Origin: Norana najaformis
Taxonomy: Eukaryota; Annelida; Clitellata; Crassiclitellata; Hormogastridae
NCBI GenBank assembly: GCA_964023275.1
Contig: OZ029921.1
Span: 10,175,306-10,239,305, forward strand
Length of the DNA stretch: 64,000 bases
Direction: 5' to 3'
Part shown: in pieces, positions 12,477 to 23,300 of the stretch
Layout of the letters: each line of letters opens with the position of its first letter
Numbering within the stretch: position 1 is the stretch's first letter
Notes under the pieces: model-generated
What the model was told of the DNA's origin: nothing
Databases searched by the model: none
The model's input: only the letters and a program-made list of their open reading frames with translations
Position numbers and translations under genes: made by a program

Positions 12477-13105
12477 CAGAAAAGTAAATTACTTTCTTCA
12501 CAGAATGATGTTTAGTCTTCAGATAATACAAAATTGATTTCTGAAAGGTGTGCACTATGACATGCATGAATCATACAGTTGCTTATTACATACAGACTAA
12601 TGCTGCTCGTGTCCTCGCCACTGTTGCAATAATATATAACAAATGGATGAAGAGTGGTCTGTGAATTGTCCCAGTGGTGTTCTTGCACATCTTGGACAAT
12701 AAATGAATAATTTTCCGTAGTCACCAGATGCACTGCCGAGATTCAAGATTTTCTTTGAGTCGGCCAATATATGTTGTTTGTGATTTACTGATGAAGTACT
12801 TTACTTTTATGATGGATGTGCTGGTCAGTACAAGAACTACAAGACTTTGTTAATCTGACCCACCAATAAGCTGACTTTGATTACAATGCGGAATTGCACT
12901 TCTTTGTAACATCACATGGGAAAAGTGCCTGTGATGGTTAAGGGGAACAGTGAAGCACCTGGCTACACGTGCTAGTCTGAGGGCCGCCATCGAGGATCAG
13001 ATTTAAACCCACATGGTTTATATGATTTGGAAATGAAAACATTAAAAGTATCCAGTTCTTTAGGATTACAAAAGCCTCAGGTGAACAGCATGTAAAGGAC
13101 CTCAA

Positions 13106-14305
13106 GTTATAATTGTAATTGTAATCTGACATTTATAAAGCGCCACTTCAAGAATAGACTCATCAGAAGCGCTCCCGACCCGATCCAGTGAGACCACTGG
13201 CAAATAATACAGACTTCAGGCGCTTGCGAAACTGCGGAAGAGACAAACTGAGGAATACTAGCCGGAGCTCTCTGGAAAGGCGATTCCAGCTATTGGGTCC
13301 AACATAGGCAAAGCTTCTAGACTGCGCTGTAGCAGTGCGCATACGAGGGACAGTCAGAAGTCCAAGGGAGGCCGACCGGAGAGTGCTACGGCCTGGAACC
13401 AAGGAGACCGAAATGCAGAAGTCCCTAAGATATGATGGAGCAGAGCCAACGAGACAACTACGTATAAGCGTTAGGATCTTGAAGTGGATACGCTGCTGAA
13501 TGGGAAGCCAGTGTAGAGTGTCCCGTATAAAGGAAGTTATATGGCCATACCTGGGGACGCCTCCAATAAGACGGGCAGAAGCACTGAGAACAGATTGAAG
13601 CTTGGAAATATTGGCAAGTGAGAGTCCAGCAAAGATAGCGTTACCAAAGTCCACCCAGGTGCAGATAAGGACGTGAATTAGAGTAGCAACTGCATGAAAG
13701 GAGAGGGAGCGGCGGATGGTACGAAGCTGACGAAGGTGGTTAAAGCATGAGCGGGAGACATTGTTAACATGATCGGTCAAGGAGAGTTCCCGGTCCAGAA
13801 CAACCCCAAGATCACGGACTTTGGAACAGAATTGAATGTCCGGAAACCTCTGGCGTAAGGATGATGAATCTATCTTTGCCAGCTGAGCACGACCACCAAG
13901 CCAGATGAACTGGGTCTTAGCAGAGTTCAGTCGGAGGCGATTGGAGGACATCCAGAGACTAAGGGCAGATGTTGCGTCAAGAATACTCTCAACCAGAGAG
14001 GAAGCCGCTTCCGCTGGGCCATGAACGAAGGCCTGAGTGTCGTCTGCATACTGATGGACAGCAACACCCATGGGAAGGAGAACCCGTGCCAGGTCGGCAG
14101 TGTACAGAATGTAGAGGAGAGGGGCCAGGACAGAACCCCGAGGAAGGCCAAAAGGTATAAGGGACCAGGCGGAACGTGTTGGATGAGTGGTACAGTGCAG
14201 CCAAGCCAATTTCTGGAACCCATAGCCAACATGCGTTTGTCTCAGTGTCAAAGAGTTTGATAATGATGTGAAGAATATCTTTGGACTCATTTGCAACTGT
14301 TGCAT
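13106..14305 (-). mobile_element. CR1-like LINE, 5'-truncated, 380-codon open RT frame
   Basis: The open frame 14305-13163 encodes GLPRGSVLAPLLYILYTADL, HQYADDTQAF (catalytic YADD), SNRLRLNSAKTQFIWLGG, VRDLGVVLDRELSL, LHWLPIQQRIHFKIL and SYLRDFC, ending at TGA near 13163. The fingers and the endonuclease are lost by 5' truncation. The 3' end lies at about 13106, with TTTATAAATGTCAGATTACA followed by ATTACA units. It interrupts the DNA element around it. It is close in sequence to the copy at 30786-32742. Confidence 0.9.
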
Positions 14306-14341
14306 CAGTTAACGACAATTATTATTGTAACAAACTGGAAT

Positions 14342-15432
14342 ATGTCACAGAGGAATCACAGCAAGCAACTGAGGACAGACTGGATGCCACTACCTATCAA
14401 CAAGGGCAGTATGTGGCAGCAGTATCTGACCAAACATGGTACATTAGGGTGACAACAGAGCGGTCAGGCGAAGAAGGTACACTTATCAAATTCATGATAA
14501 GTACACAGAGGAGGGCCAAGACATGATGACATATGCTGGCTTCCATTCCAACATGCCCTTTGTTTTGTGCCAGCACCTCGAACACAGTATTAGTGCACAT
14601 CAATACCAGCTGGATGATTAAGTATGGAACACTGTAACAACAAAATTTTCATCTTGTGTACAGAAAAATTTTCAAAATATATGATGATGTATGCATAAAT
14701 GACTTTATCTTAATATTGTTAGATGTTTGGCAGTTCCACAGAATATTTCACCATATGTACTTTGACAGACCACCAATTAACAGAAAGTTTTGTTCATAAA
14801 TTCACCTTAATTACGATATAGAAATGTTTGTTAACTATATTTTAAATAAAATTTGCTTAGATATGCTGCATCTACATTTTTAAAAGTGATCACATTTATT
14901 TCACAGTTTTTATATTGATATGTTAGGGTAACAAGTCTGTTAATACCACCCATAATTGCAACTCGCGATACCAAAAAACGACCATATTTGACACTGTAAA
15001 CTCCCTAAAACAAAAAACACCATTGGGATTTTTGGAACACTTATCAATTGATCTATGCTCTATCAGAAAATGCAATAAAAAAGTAACATTTTTATGGGCC
15101 TTTATGGGAATATTTTTTCTCTCTGACCCCCCTTGTCAGATTTGGTGAACTTTGACCTACTATATCCAGCAGATGTGAATAAGTAATCCAGTCAAACTCT
15201 GCCCAGTAATTGCCAGCTACATAGACAGTATACTTATAAAAATTGGCTGCATTGTGCCTGGTAATTGTGGAGATATTGATCACGGAATATTGCAAAATTT
15301 TGAAACAAAATGAATGTGAAGGCACTTTTGACATTTAATACAGCTGAAATCATAGGACACACAATAATAATAATTATATTTTTGTAATCTGCACAAGAAA
15401 CTGTATAGGAAGAAAAAGAATCATCTAAATTG
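14342..15432 (-). repeat. Right arm of the 1.1-kb inverted repeat
   Basis: Mirror of the left arm. It carries the plus-strand coding end QYVAAVSDQTWYIRVTTE at about 14400-14460. It is cut off on its outer side where a LINE fragment begins near 15440, so the outermost 230 bp present on the left are missing here. Confidence 0.9.
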
Positions 15433-15439
15433 GTCTACA

Positions 15440-15975
15440 AATGTTAACGGGATGGTCAATGACCAAGATATTGCAGAGACTTTTAGCAGGAGCTTCTCAC
15501 AAAATAGCTTTGACTCCTATAAGGATAGTGATAGGTTGAAAAAGTTTGGGATTGTATCCACTCTAAATTCATCTCGGAATATGATGGAAGTCAGGATCAA
15601 TTTAACCTTTTCCTAATAGATGACATAGAAAATAGCATAAATGCATTAAAAAATGGGAAGGCCGGTGGGTTTGATGGTTTAACCAAGGAACATATTATAC
15701 ACTGTCACCCAGCCATCACTGTGCATTTAAAGTTACTATTTAGCATTATATTTAACCTTTTCCTAATAGATGACATAGAAAATAGCATAAATGCATTAAA
15801 AAATGGGAAGGCCGGTGGGTTTGATGGTTTAACCAAGGAACATATTATACACTGTCACCCAGCCATCACTGTGCATTTAAAGTTACTATTTAGCATGATC
15901 TTTACTCACGGTTTTGTTCCGGATGATTTTGGTATCGGGTAATGGTGCCCATTGTAAAGGATAGATGTGCTGTCA
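15440..15975 (+). mobile_element. LINE fragment, N-terminal RT region
   Basis: The frame reads VNGMVNDQDIAETFSRSFSQ, then INALKNGKAGGFDGLTKEHI, VHLKLLFS, THGFVPDDFG and, after a phase shift, MVPIVKDRC. This is the entry into the RT domain of a non-LTR element (LKNGKA-G-DGL-EH and PD-FG-VPI-KD). It contains an internal 150-bp tandem duplication. Confidence 0.85.
15601..15900. repeat. 150-bp in-frame tandem duplication inside the LINE frame
   Basis: 15601-15750 and 15751-15900 are identical over about 147 bp, differing only in the last few bases (ATTATA versus ATGATC). The period of 150 keeps the frame, so the LKNGKAGGFDGL block is encoded twice. No decay has separated the two units, so it is recent. 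Confidence 0.95.
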
Positions 15976-16384
15976 TCTGATGTACCTGTGGATGGAATCA
16001 ATTCTTCTTCACTGACAGCGGCTGGGTAAAACGTCTGAAGCAGAAGTGTTAGCAGTAGATAAGCTGATGTATTTGTGGATAGAATCATTAAATTTTGTTC
16101 TTTGCTGACAATCAGTTCACAGTATAGGCTACATAAGAAATTATGGCATGCCTCTTCCAGTTATTCTGTTTGGAAGAGATGCCGCTTCCGGCACTGCTGA
16201 TAGTTGAAAAAGGAATATTCCAGTGCAACGAAATCCTCCTTGGCAATTTTCTGTAAAGGCTTTCTTCCAAGATGGATTGAAAATTCTGGAAAAAATGTCT
16301 TTTTTCGAGCTTACCACCAGCAACAGTGTGTGGAAACATTCTCATTTCTTCAGACCAAGCCTTTTAAAACCAGAAAACACACCA
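15976..16384. other. Non-coding, nothing recognised
   Basis: Two imperfect copies of a roughly 50-bp segment (around 15972-16015 and 16062-16110: CTGATGTA-CTGTGGAT-GAATCA) sit about 90 bp apart. A minus-strand open frame at 16112-16345 resembles nothing I know. Confidence 0.4.
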
Positions 16385-16520
16385 TGATCTAGCGGTTGCA
16401 GCCAGTGGGAGCAGTGACTAGGTAACTCTTTCATCTGGAGACTGACTATCCGCGCCTTCGATTCGCATTTCGATGTGACTGAGCGCGTTACAAATTTTCG
16501 TAATAATCATAATAATAATA
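16385..16520 (+). mobile_element. Possible tRNA-type SINE
   Basis: The box-B-like CTTCGATTCGC sits at about 16456, preceded by a region with a weak A box (CTAGCGGTTGCAGCC). The unit ends in an AATAATAAT tail near 16515. Box A is a poor match, so the call is tentative. Confidence 0.35.
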
Positions 16521-16689
16521 CGAAACACGTATATAATTGTGAAGCATTATATCTAAAAATTCAATATTGTACAGATGTGAATAGCGAGAATCAAGCAGTA
16601 TGTGGTCTACCATTAAATAATCTTGTTATCTGAAGAAATTTAAGAAACCCTTTTGCCAAACTCTAGAAACAGCTCCTTATTAATGTATC

Positions 16690-17395
16690 CCTTCTGATGG
16701 TCCTAACAATGGAATCCAGAGGCGCACCATTGGTCCAACCTTTGTCAATGATTACTGTACAAGAACATTGGCTAGGCAAACATGATTTAGATAAACTTAT
16801 GCAGTTTCATGATGAATTTCAAGGTTTAGCATGGTCAGCTATGGATGAGATACTGGAACGTGGTTTTCTAGTGGGAAGACCGTTTGGGGGTTTAGGTATA
16901 CTGGTAAAAAAAATCTTAAACATTAGAGTTACATCAGTAGCGGTTCAATCTGACTGTCGCTGTTAGCGGTGAAACTCACTCTAAATGGAGGTTTTTGTTT
17001 GTTACTGATCATGGTTTACTTTCCGTGTTATGAGGCTACTTTGAAGTAACAGACTGATCTGTTAAAATGCATTGGTTTTATAGAGAACTACATTCAGTCA
17101 AATGAAGCAGATGGCCTGGTTATCCTGGGGGACATGAATTTCGAATGTAGACTTGAAAATCAGGGCTTTAAACTTTTTCACAGCATGGTTGAAGACTTTT
17201 GTCTTATTAATGGAAAGGAAGTATGTCCTATTGATTATAAGTATACATGCATCCAAGAAACCACTGGGCATCACTCATGGATTGATCACAATTTTATGGA
17301 TAGGAAATTGTTTACTAAATTACTAGATTATAAAATATGTGATAATGCACTTAACTTATCTGACCACCTACCTGTGACTTGCTGAGCTTGATTTT
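16690..17395 (+). mobile_element. LINE endonuclease (EEP/APE) domain fragment
   Basis: The first part (16755-16966) reads ITVQEHWLGKHDLDKL, FQGLAWSAMD and GRPFGGLGILVKK. The second (17134-17385) reads MNFECRLENQGF, YKYTCIQETTGHHSWIDHNF and NLSDHLPVTC. EHWL, GRPFGG, NFEC, SWIDH and SDHLPV are the successive metal-binding and catalytic blocks of the LINE apurinic-like endonuclease. Frames differ between the two parts. It probably belongs to the same LINE type as 15440-15975, but the order is reversed in the genome, so these are two separate fragments. Confidence 0.85.
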
Positions 17396-17935
17396 ACATT
17401 TGCAGTAACTGCCATTTCCTCGTAGAGAAAAGCCGCTTGCAAAGGCCGCAGATTAAATCGCGTTCCTTTGAACTAACATAGTGCAGACCAAATTGTCAAG
17501 ACAGGCTTACAGTATACAGAAAAAAGAGCAAAAAGAAAATTGACAGTGCAGTAGGCAGCAGAGACGCAAAGTAAATCTTTGGCCACTTATTCTGACAATA
17601 CACCATGTGCTTTCCGCCAGTGGATTTATGGAGACATTTCAGATTCACTAATTGAAGCTCAGTAGGAAATGTGTGTAAGCTGCAACAAGTGATACCACCT
17701 CACATGTGCATCTGTATGTGGGAAGTTTCAAGTGGGTTCATTTCGTTGTGACAGTAATTGTTTCTAACCAGTGTAGAGTAGACGTCTACTACTATAGTCT
17801 TAAGAAACACTTTAGAATATTTTTAAAACTGCTTAAAATATTTACGTTAAAATTTAAGCTACCCTTTTAATAATCGTTTCACAGTTTTGGATAACTGATG
17901 CTTTAGATGTGCTGTTCAGTTAAGAGTTAAAACAA
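17396..17935. other. Non-coding, nothing recognised
   Basis: AT-rich, with no long open frame and no repeat structure that I can see. Confidence 0.4.
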
Positions 17936-18290
17936 TTACAACACAACTTATATTTATAACGCGCCTTAATAAAACAATGTCTTACTCAAAGGACGCGTTA
18001 CAACATAATAATTAGTTATAGTACTGAGAGAATAAATGAGTCTTAAGTTTTAATTTAAAAGTATCTATTGAAGAGCATCGTCGAATAGATTCAGGTAAAG
18101 AGTTCCACTCAGCTGGACCAGCTACTTCAAACATTCTTTTACCAAACTGTAGGTTAACTCTTCTGACTTCAAAGCCCCCTTTTGAAGCTGAACGCAATCT
18201 TCTGGACTCAGTGGAAGTACAAGGTTAAACTAGAGAGGTCAGGTAGGACGGGGCAGAGCCTGACATAATTTTGAACATCAATTATATTGA
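17936..18290 (-). mobile_element. LINE 3'-end fragment
   Basis: Minus-strand translation ends RSASKGGFEVRRVNLQFGKR, VAGPAEWNSLPESIR, TFKLKLKTHLFSQYY. This is the typical terminal segment (P-WNSLP, F-KLKTHLF) of CR1/Rex1-type LINE ORF2. It is followed by ACGCGTTATAAATATAAG before the tail. Confidence 0.8.
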
Positions 18291-18949
18291 TAATTTTTAA
18301 TTGTTCTGGTAAAGCAGCCGCGGCTCGCTCTAAACTTATGGCTTGCTAAACCTTATTGCCATGGTAAACTGAGCCTATTCACTTATGCTAGAAAGAACAA
18401 GTCTAGCTGGGTTTCTATGATATCTGGCTCAATTTTCCTTAGTTTGTTAATTACAGTGAATAAGTAAGATGCGTAATTGTTTTTTATATATAGGCAGTGT
18501 AGCCAGAGTTTTTAGCCTGAATATATGGGATTGGCTCGGTTTTGCTGGGAATACCCTATTACAGTGACTCCAAGACCCGAGTAGGCCTATAAAGTTAGCT
18601 TATGCCTTCACACAAGAGGTGGGTCAGTAATAGAACGTATACAGGTCGGCGTAAAACTCGTGCTTGTACAACAAATTACATGACAACTATAAAAAAAGTC
18701 TTCGCATCATGCAAATTCACTTTATTTGGCAAATTAGGACAGTTGTTCATGCCCCACTCTTGAATGAGCAGGTGTTTAGGTGATGTCACCTTCCGTCAGG
18801 CTGAGAAGCAGTTGCCACGGCAACTTTGTTGTTTGTACAAATATATAGCACTAGCTAGAAACTAATCAGACGTTTCGAGACAAATTAGCTCTGTTAGCAC
18901 ACAATGGGGTTTTATGTATACACCTATGTATATATGATATAATGTATAT

Positions 18950-20031
18950 GTGGCGGACCGGCCACAAGACTAAATCCATAGGATTTAATATTAATAGTTT
19001 TATTTAAATAATACCAGAATCGTGTAATAGCTTCAGATTTAAGTTGTTTTTTTTCGTTTTAGTTTATTTCTGGTATTTTAATCATTTTAGTTTTACTTCA
19101 GTTCAATATAATTAAGGCCCTATTTCATTTTGACACCCCATCCCCGCTGTTCGGTGATTTCTGTCTCGGGCGCAGGCAGTAGTTTTGGGCCAAAGGCTGA
19201 AGTTAGCACACCTCTAAGGTAAAGTATACGGTTTTTCACGCGTAGGGAAACAGTAATCAGGTCGGAGAACTGACTGATGACGGGCTTCCTCGTGGGTAGG
19301 TGGGGACGAAGGTCTGCGCACTAATAGTGAAGGTTCGAGAGACAAAACCTCTGCAGTCAGAGTTCCCTAGAAGTATTCTATCTTTCGAAGCAGAATTTAT
19401 TAACTGTGTTGGTCGATAATTGCCAACACAGAGACCCGGTACGAAAACTTACTCCGTAAGTTGTGGTGCATGAAACGCATACGTGTGAGGCTGGGAGTCT
19501 ACACATGGAAATGGAGAGAGCAAAGTGTGATAGTGGGGAGATGCGTTTCCCGATGTCCACGTCCCTAGGGCGGAAAGACGCAGAGACTTCTCATAAGACT
19601 CCTCTGTTCCAGGAGCCAAGAGAACGACTGGTATGTCTCATATTGTTGGCGATAATACGACAGTTACGAGATGTAGAATGGTATGACGAGAATTCCTGTA
19701 GTAAAGTAGGCATACAGAAAGGGAGGGATATTGCCGGTAAAGGAACGAACCCTGTTCAGTGATAAGGCCAACCTCAGGACGTCGCCCATCCGACGACAGC
19801 GGAAAAGGCGGAGTCGGATCCCGAGACAGAGCGTTACAGTGTTGACTCCCTTAAGGAAGCGGCCAATCCTAGATATTCTTTGCAGCGAACGGAAACTGTG
19901 GGCAGAAGTGTTACGGAACGACCATTTTACGTCGGAAGCAGAAGGGGCAGTGACGCGGGTGGCTCTGAGCATAAAACTTGACCGAAGTCACCTCGTCACA
20001 GCGAAGTTACGTCCAGACCGAGAACGCCACA
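18950..20031. mobile_element. Possible solo LTR (fossil) in the 3' flank of aquaporin A
   Basis: An insert of about 1.08 kb is present here and absent from the paralogous flank near 36800. It begins TGTGGCG and ends CGCCACA, the short TG...CA inverted ends typical of LTRs. I see no clear target duplication and no internal coding part. The insertion postdates the segmental duplication. It could instead be a TIR element with short ends. Confidence 0.4.
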
Positions 20032-20156
20032 AATACAGAAAAGAAAACCTGGCAATTTCAAGTCTTAGACAGGTCTTGGATTAGAATAAGTCGCTCGCTT
20101 CGTCCATGCATTGAATTCGGCGTACACGATACACATGGTGTTGTCTGCCTTTCTCT

Positions 20157-20354
20157 TTAAACGGCCACCTCTGCATCTATCTTTTCCTTGTGCTTCTCGA
20201 TGTCGATTTCCGGGTTCACATCGTACTCTTCGATTCCGTAGGTGGGTGAAGTGAAGAAGCTGGTCACATTGCTCAAAGTCGCCCCCTCGGCGAAAGCCAG
20301 CTCGTACAGCACACCACCAATGATTCCGCCAAATAACGGACCCACCCAGTAAAC
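20157..20354 (-). CDS. aqp4-like: Aquaporin A exon 4
   Basis: 198 nt including TAA, acceptor TTGCTAG. It encodes [19 protein letters not shown] (TM6) and a 45-residue cytosolic tail ending KIDAEVAV. Confidence 0.95.
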   Translation of the reverse strand, partial: VYWVGPLFGGIIGGVLYELAFAEGATLSNVTSFFTSPTYGIEEYDVNPEIDIEKHKEKIDAEVAV

Positions 20355-23300
20355 CTAGCAATCAAAATTCAATGCAAAAGTATAGGGTTAAGTAATCGAT
20401 GATTCATTACGCGTCCCTGTGAAATATATTTGTATATTCGTTAGACTCCTACCCCGCCCTTAAGGCAAAGCGCCGAAAAACTAGAGAGCAACATAATGTA
20501 AAATAAATGAATGTCAATAAGTAGATCTAGGATAGATAAAGTATTTCAGAGGAATCATGATTGGGCAGAAAGAAAAGCAGTAGGCCTAATTAAGTGTTCA
20601 TGTATCATGTGCTCTCGTCACTTATAAAATGCGCTGCCAGCAAAGCGGCATAATTCTTCTCTAATTTCTATGAAATTCCCAATAGGTGCCTAAACAATTA
20701 AATACTGAGTCGATGCCATGTTATTTTAAGCGAGATAATTATGATTTGAGGTCGGTTATTATTGATATTATCGGGTTTTAATACATCTTATGTTTATGCT
20801 ATTTGCAGAACTCTTTTATCGTTTTAACCGCAATTGAGTCTAATTGCTGACTATGCCATAGGCGTTTCTAAGTGTAATTAGCTGAAGGCCTAATAATCGA
20901 TCTTCCTTTGGCACTTGCCTTCTAAAAACTCAGCTCAATCATCAGATGATAGGAGAGGCAGTAAATTTTGAAAGTAATTACAGCATTTAAAATATCTCTG
21001 CTGAACCTGCAGGATCCGTCATCGCGTATAACACAGTGAGGATGCCTTTTACAAGCGAAACCTATTTATCATCAAAAGTCTTTCTAATAACATTTGGTAG
21101 CTGTAGATCTATAGGTATACAGAGAGAGGCAGACAGAGAAAGAGAGAGAAATAGACACACAGACAGACAGACATAGAGTTGGTTTGATTTACCCAGTGAT
21201 TTTCCCATTTGTTGGTGATGACTGCCGGACCAAATGATCTCGCAGGATTCATACTCGACCCAGTGTACTTTATCTACACAAAACAAACCACCATGAATCC
21301 AATTATAAATTGCATCACATCTTTCTCTCATTTTCTTGCACGGGAGGTTGTTCAGTCTGTTATCACCAACCGATGAATTAATTAAAAGTGATGTGCAGTA
21401 GTTAACTACTTTAGCTAACAACTAGTAGTCAAACTACTTTTTAAATAGTTAAAAAGTAATTAACTGCTTTTTCATCAAGAGAGTTTCTCATTTGCATACT
21501 TACCAGCTTGTCTCTAGTATCTCTACAGTTGGTAACATTGCTTGTTATGTTGTATTTTCGGTCACTAAAATAATAGTCTGATTATCATGGATGCAGTATC
21601 GACCTTAAGGTCTCGGTCTTGATACGGTCTTGAGACATAGAGTACCCAACGTCTGGTCTCGATCTCATCTCAGACAGATGTTTCTGTCTCGTCTCGGGGC
21701 GGGACGTCTCGGGTCTCGTCTCGTCTCGCCCCAAGTGTCTCCTTGGCGTCCTTGCTGATTATGATAAATTGATGATGTTCAGTTTTATTGTTCATCATTG
21801 TTACAAATATGCAGCTAGAAAATGAATACTCAGACAAAAAAAATTTAAAGCTGTATGCATTTGCTGTTCCAAGAAAATTTCTGAAAATCTCTCAAACTCA
21901 CACTTTTTCAAGCATGCGTTATTGAAATTATTTATGCTACCTTACTAGTCGAACAGATTTAAACAGATGGAGCAAACTGAATTTAAGTAATTAATAAGGA
22001 GACATGAGTGTTTGGACCATTTGTGTGAATTATTAGTGTTTGGACCATTTGTGTGAATTATGTTGATTAGTTTTGTAATGATGGTTGGATAGAGCTATAA
22101 TGAAAATATTAGAATATCACCGCTGTCATCAGTTCAAAGAATGAATTTATAAAATGATGCGGGTTATTGCTTTGACAGAGCGCAAGTTTTATATTTGTCA
22201 TAGACGCGGATCTAGCAACTCAATTTCCATTTTATGGCATGAGCAAAATTAGTTACGAAAGTAGTTACGAACGTACTTAGCTAACTACTTTTCTAAAAGT
22301 AGTTACTAACTACTAATTAAACTACTTCAGAAGTAGTTAAAAAGTAGCTGTAGTTAAGCTACATTAAAAGTAGTTAGAATTAGTTAAAGTTTAAAGCATA
22401 GCGAATTAATGAACGAATGAAAGAATAATGGACGCATGGCTGATTATAAGAACATACTTACAACTAAGGATACTATAAAAGAATCGATCAATGTGCCTCA
22501 ACTTACAGCAAAAACATGGCAGACGGCGACTGCGAGTCCGATTGTCAGTGGAGTGGAACCGGCCAGGTCGGCCCGTCTCCTGTCGCAGGACGAGAAAACG
22601 CAGAAGACGAGGATGAATGTGATGAGAGCTTCAACGCCGAACCCTTGACCAGGGGTCAATTCCTTCCAGACTGTCGTCAGACCAAGAGTCTCACTTCTGT
22701 TGTGTGGAGTCACACCTAAGACGAACACATACACATACGTATTGCCAATCATGTAATGTATGTAATGTAATGACGACAGTTTTTATAGCATCGTAAAAAG
22801 CAGGCTACTTCTAGGGTGCTTTACAATGTCAAAAGTCAGCCCAGTCAGTCATCATGATCGTCAGAACTCATACGACATCATCACGATTCAACTGACTCAA
22901 ACACACCATGCAAATCAAGTGCACTATGAGTTACAAATGTCCTGTTAATCACAAGTCATCAGATATTTCGTGAAAATCACGGGCAGACATACTGTAAGTT
23001 GTCATCATGCAAGACATGTTAGGCGTCTAGATACACACATACATGCATAAGTCGCCATAAATTATTGTCACCCATGAATATCTTGCCATGATAAGAAAAC
23101 AATCATGGTGTATCATCGACCCTCAGTTTTGAAACGGACATGCGGGCATTTCTCTCAGCGTACAATTGCGTATATGCTCATGTCAAATGTTTTGACGCGC
23201 GTATCTCTTCAAAGAATATAAACCTCTCTGTGTATTAATGTATTACAATGCGAAGCAGGAAACAGTCTTTTTCTGTGTATATTAAATTAATCAGCCGAAT

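Larger units (their letters stand above)
11144..15432. mobile_element. Composite DNA element with 1.1-kb inverted-duplicated arms, split by a LINE
   Basis: The arms 11380-12476 and 14342-15432 are near-identical reverse complements. The plus strand at 12740-13100 encodes a decayed segment with YDGCAGQYKNYK, then THGK-like and VKGN motifs. I recall this pattern (SDGCAAQYKN, ATSHGK, CDG) from unclassified, widespread invertebrate element proteins. Its expected C-terminal block (QYVAAVSDQTWYIRVTTE) is at 14340-14526 on the plus strand and again, inverted, at 12288-12476 on the minus strand. So the left arm is an inverted extra copy of the element's 3' end. The left side extends to about 11144, starting CAGGGTCATTCCAGC. 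A CR1-like LINE (13106-14305) interrupts the coding part. The copy is broken. Superfamily not assigned. Confidence 0.65.

Noticed and set aside
19463-20084. Coding frames inside the 1.08-kb insert
   Set aside because: Two overlapping plus-strand frames without recognisable domains; the insert is absent from the paralogous locus.
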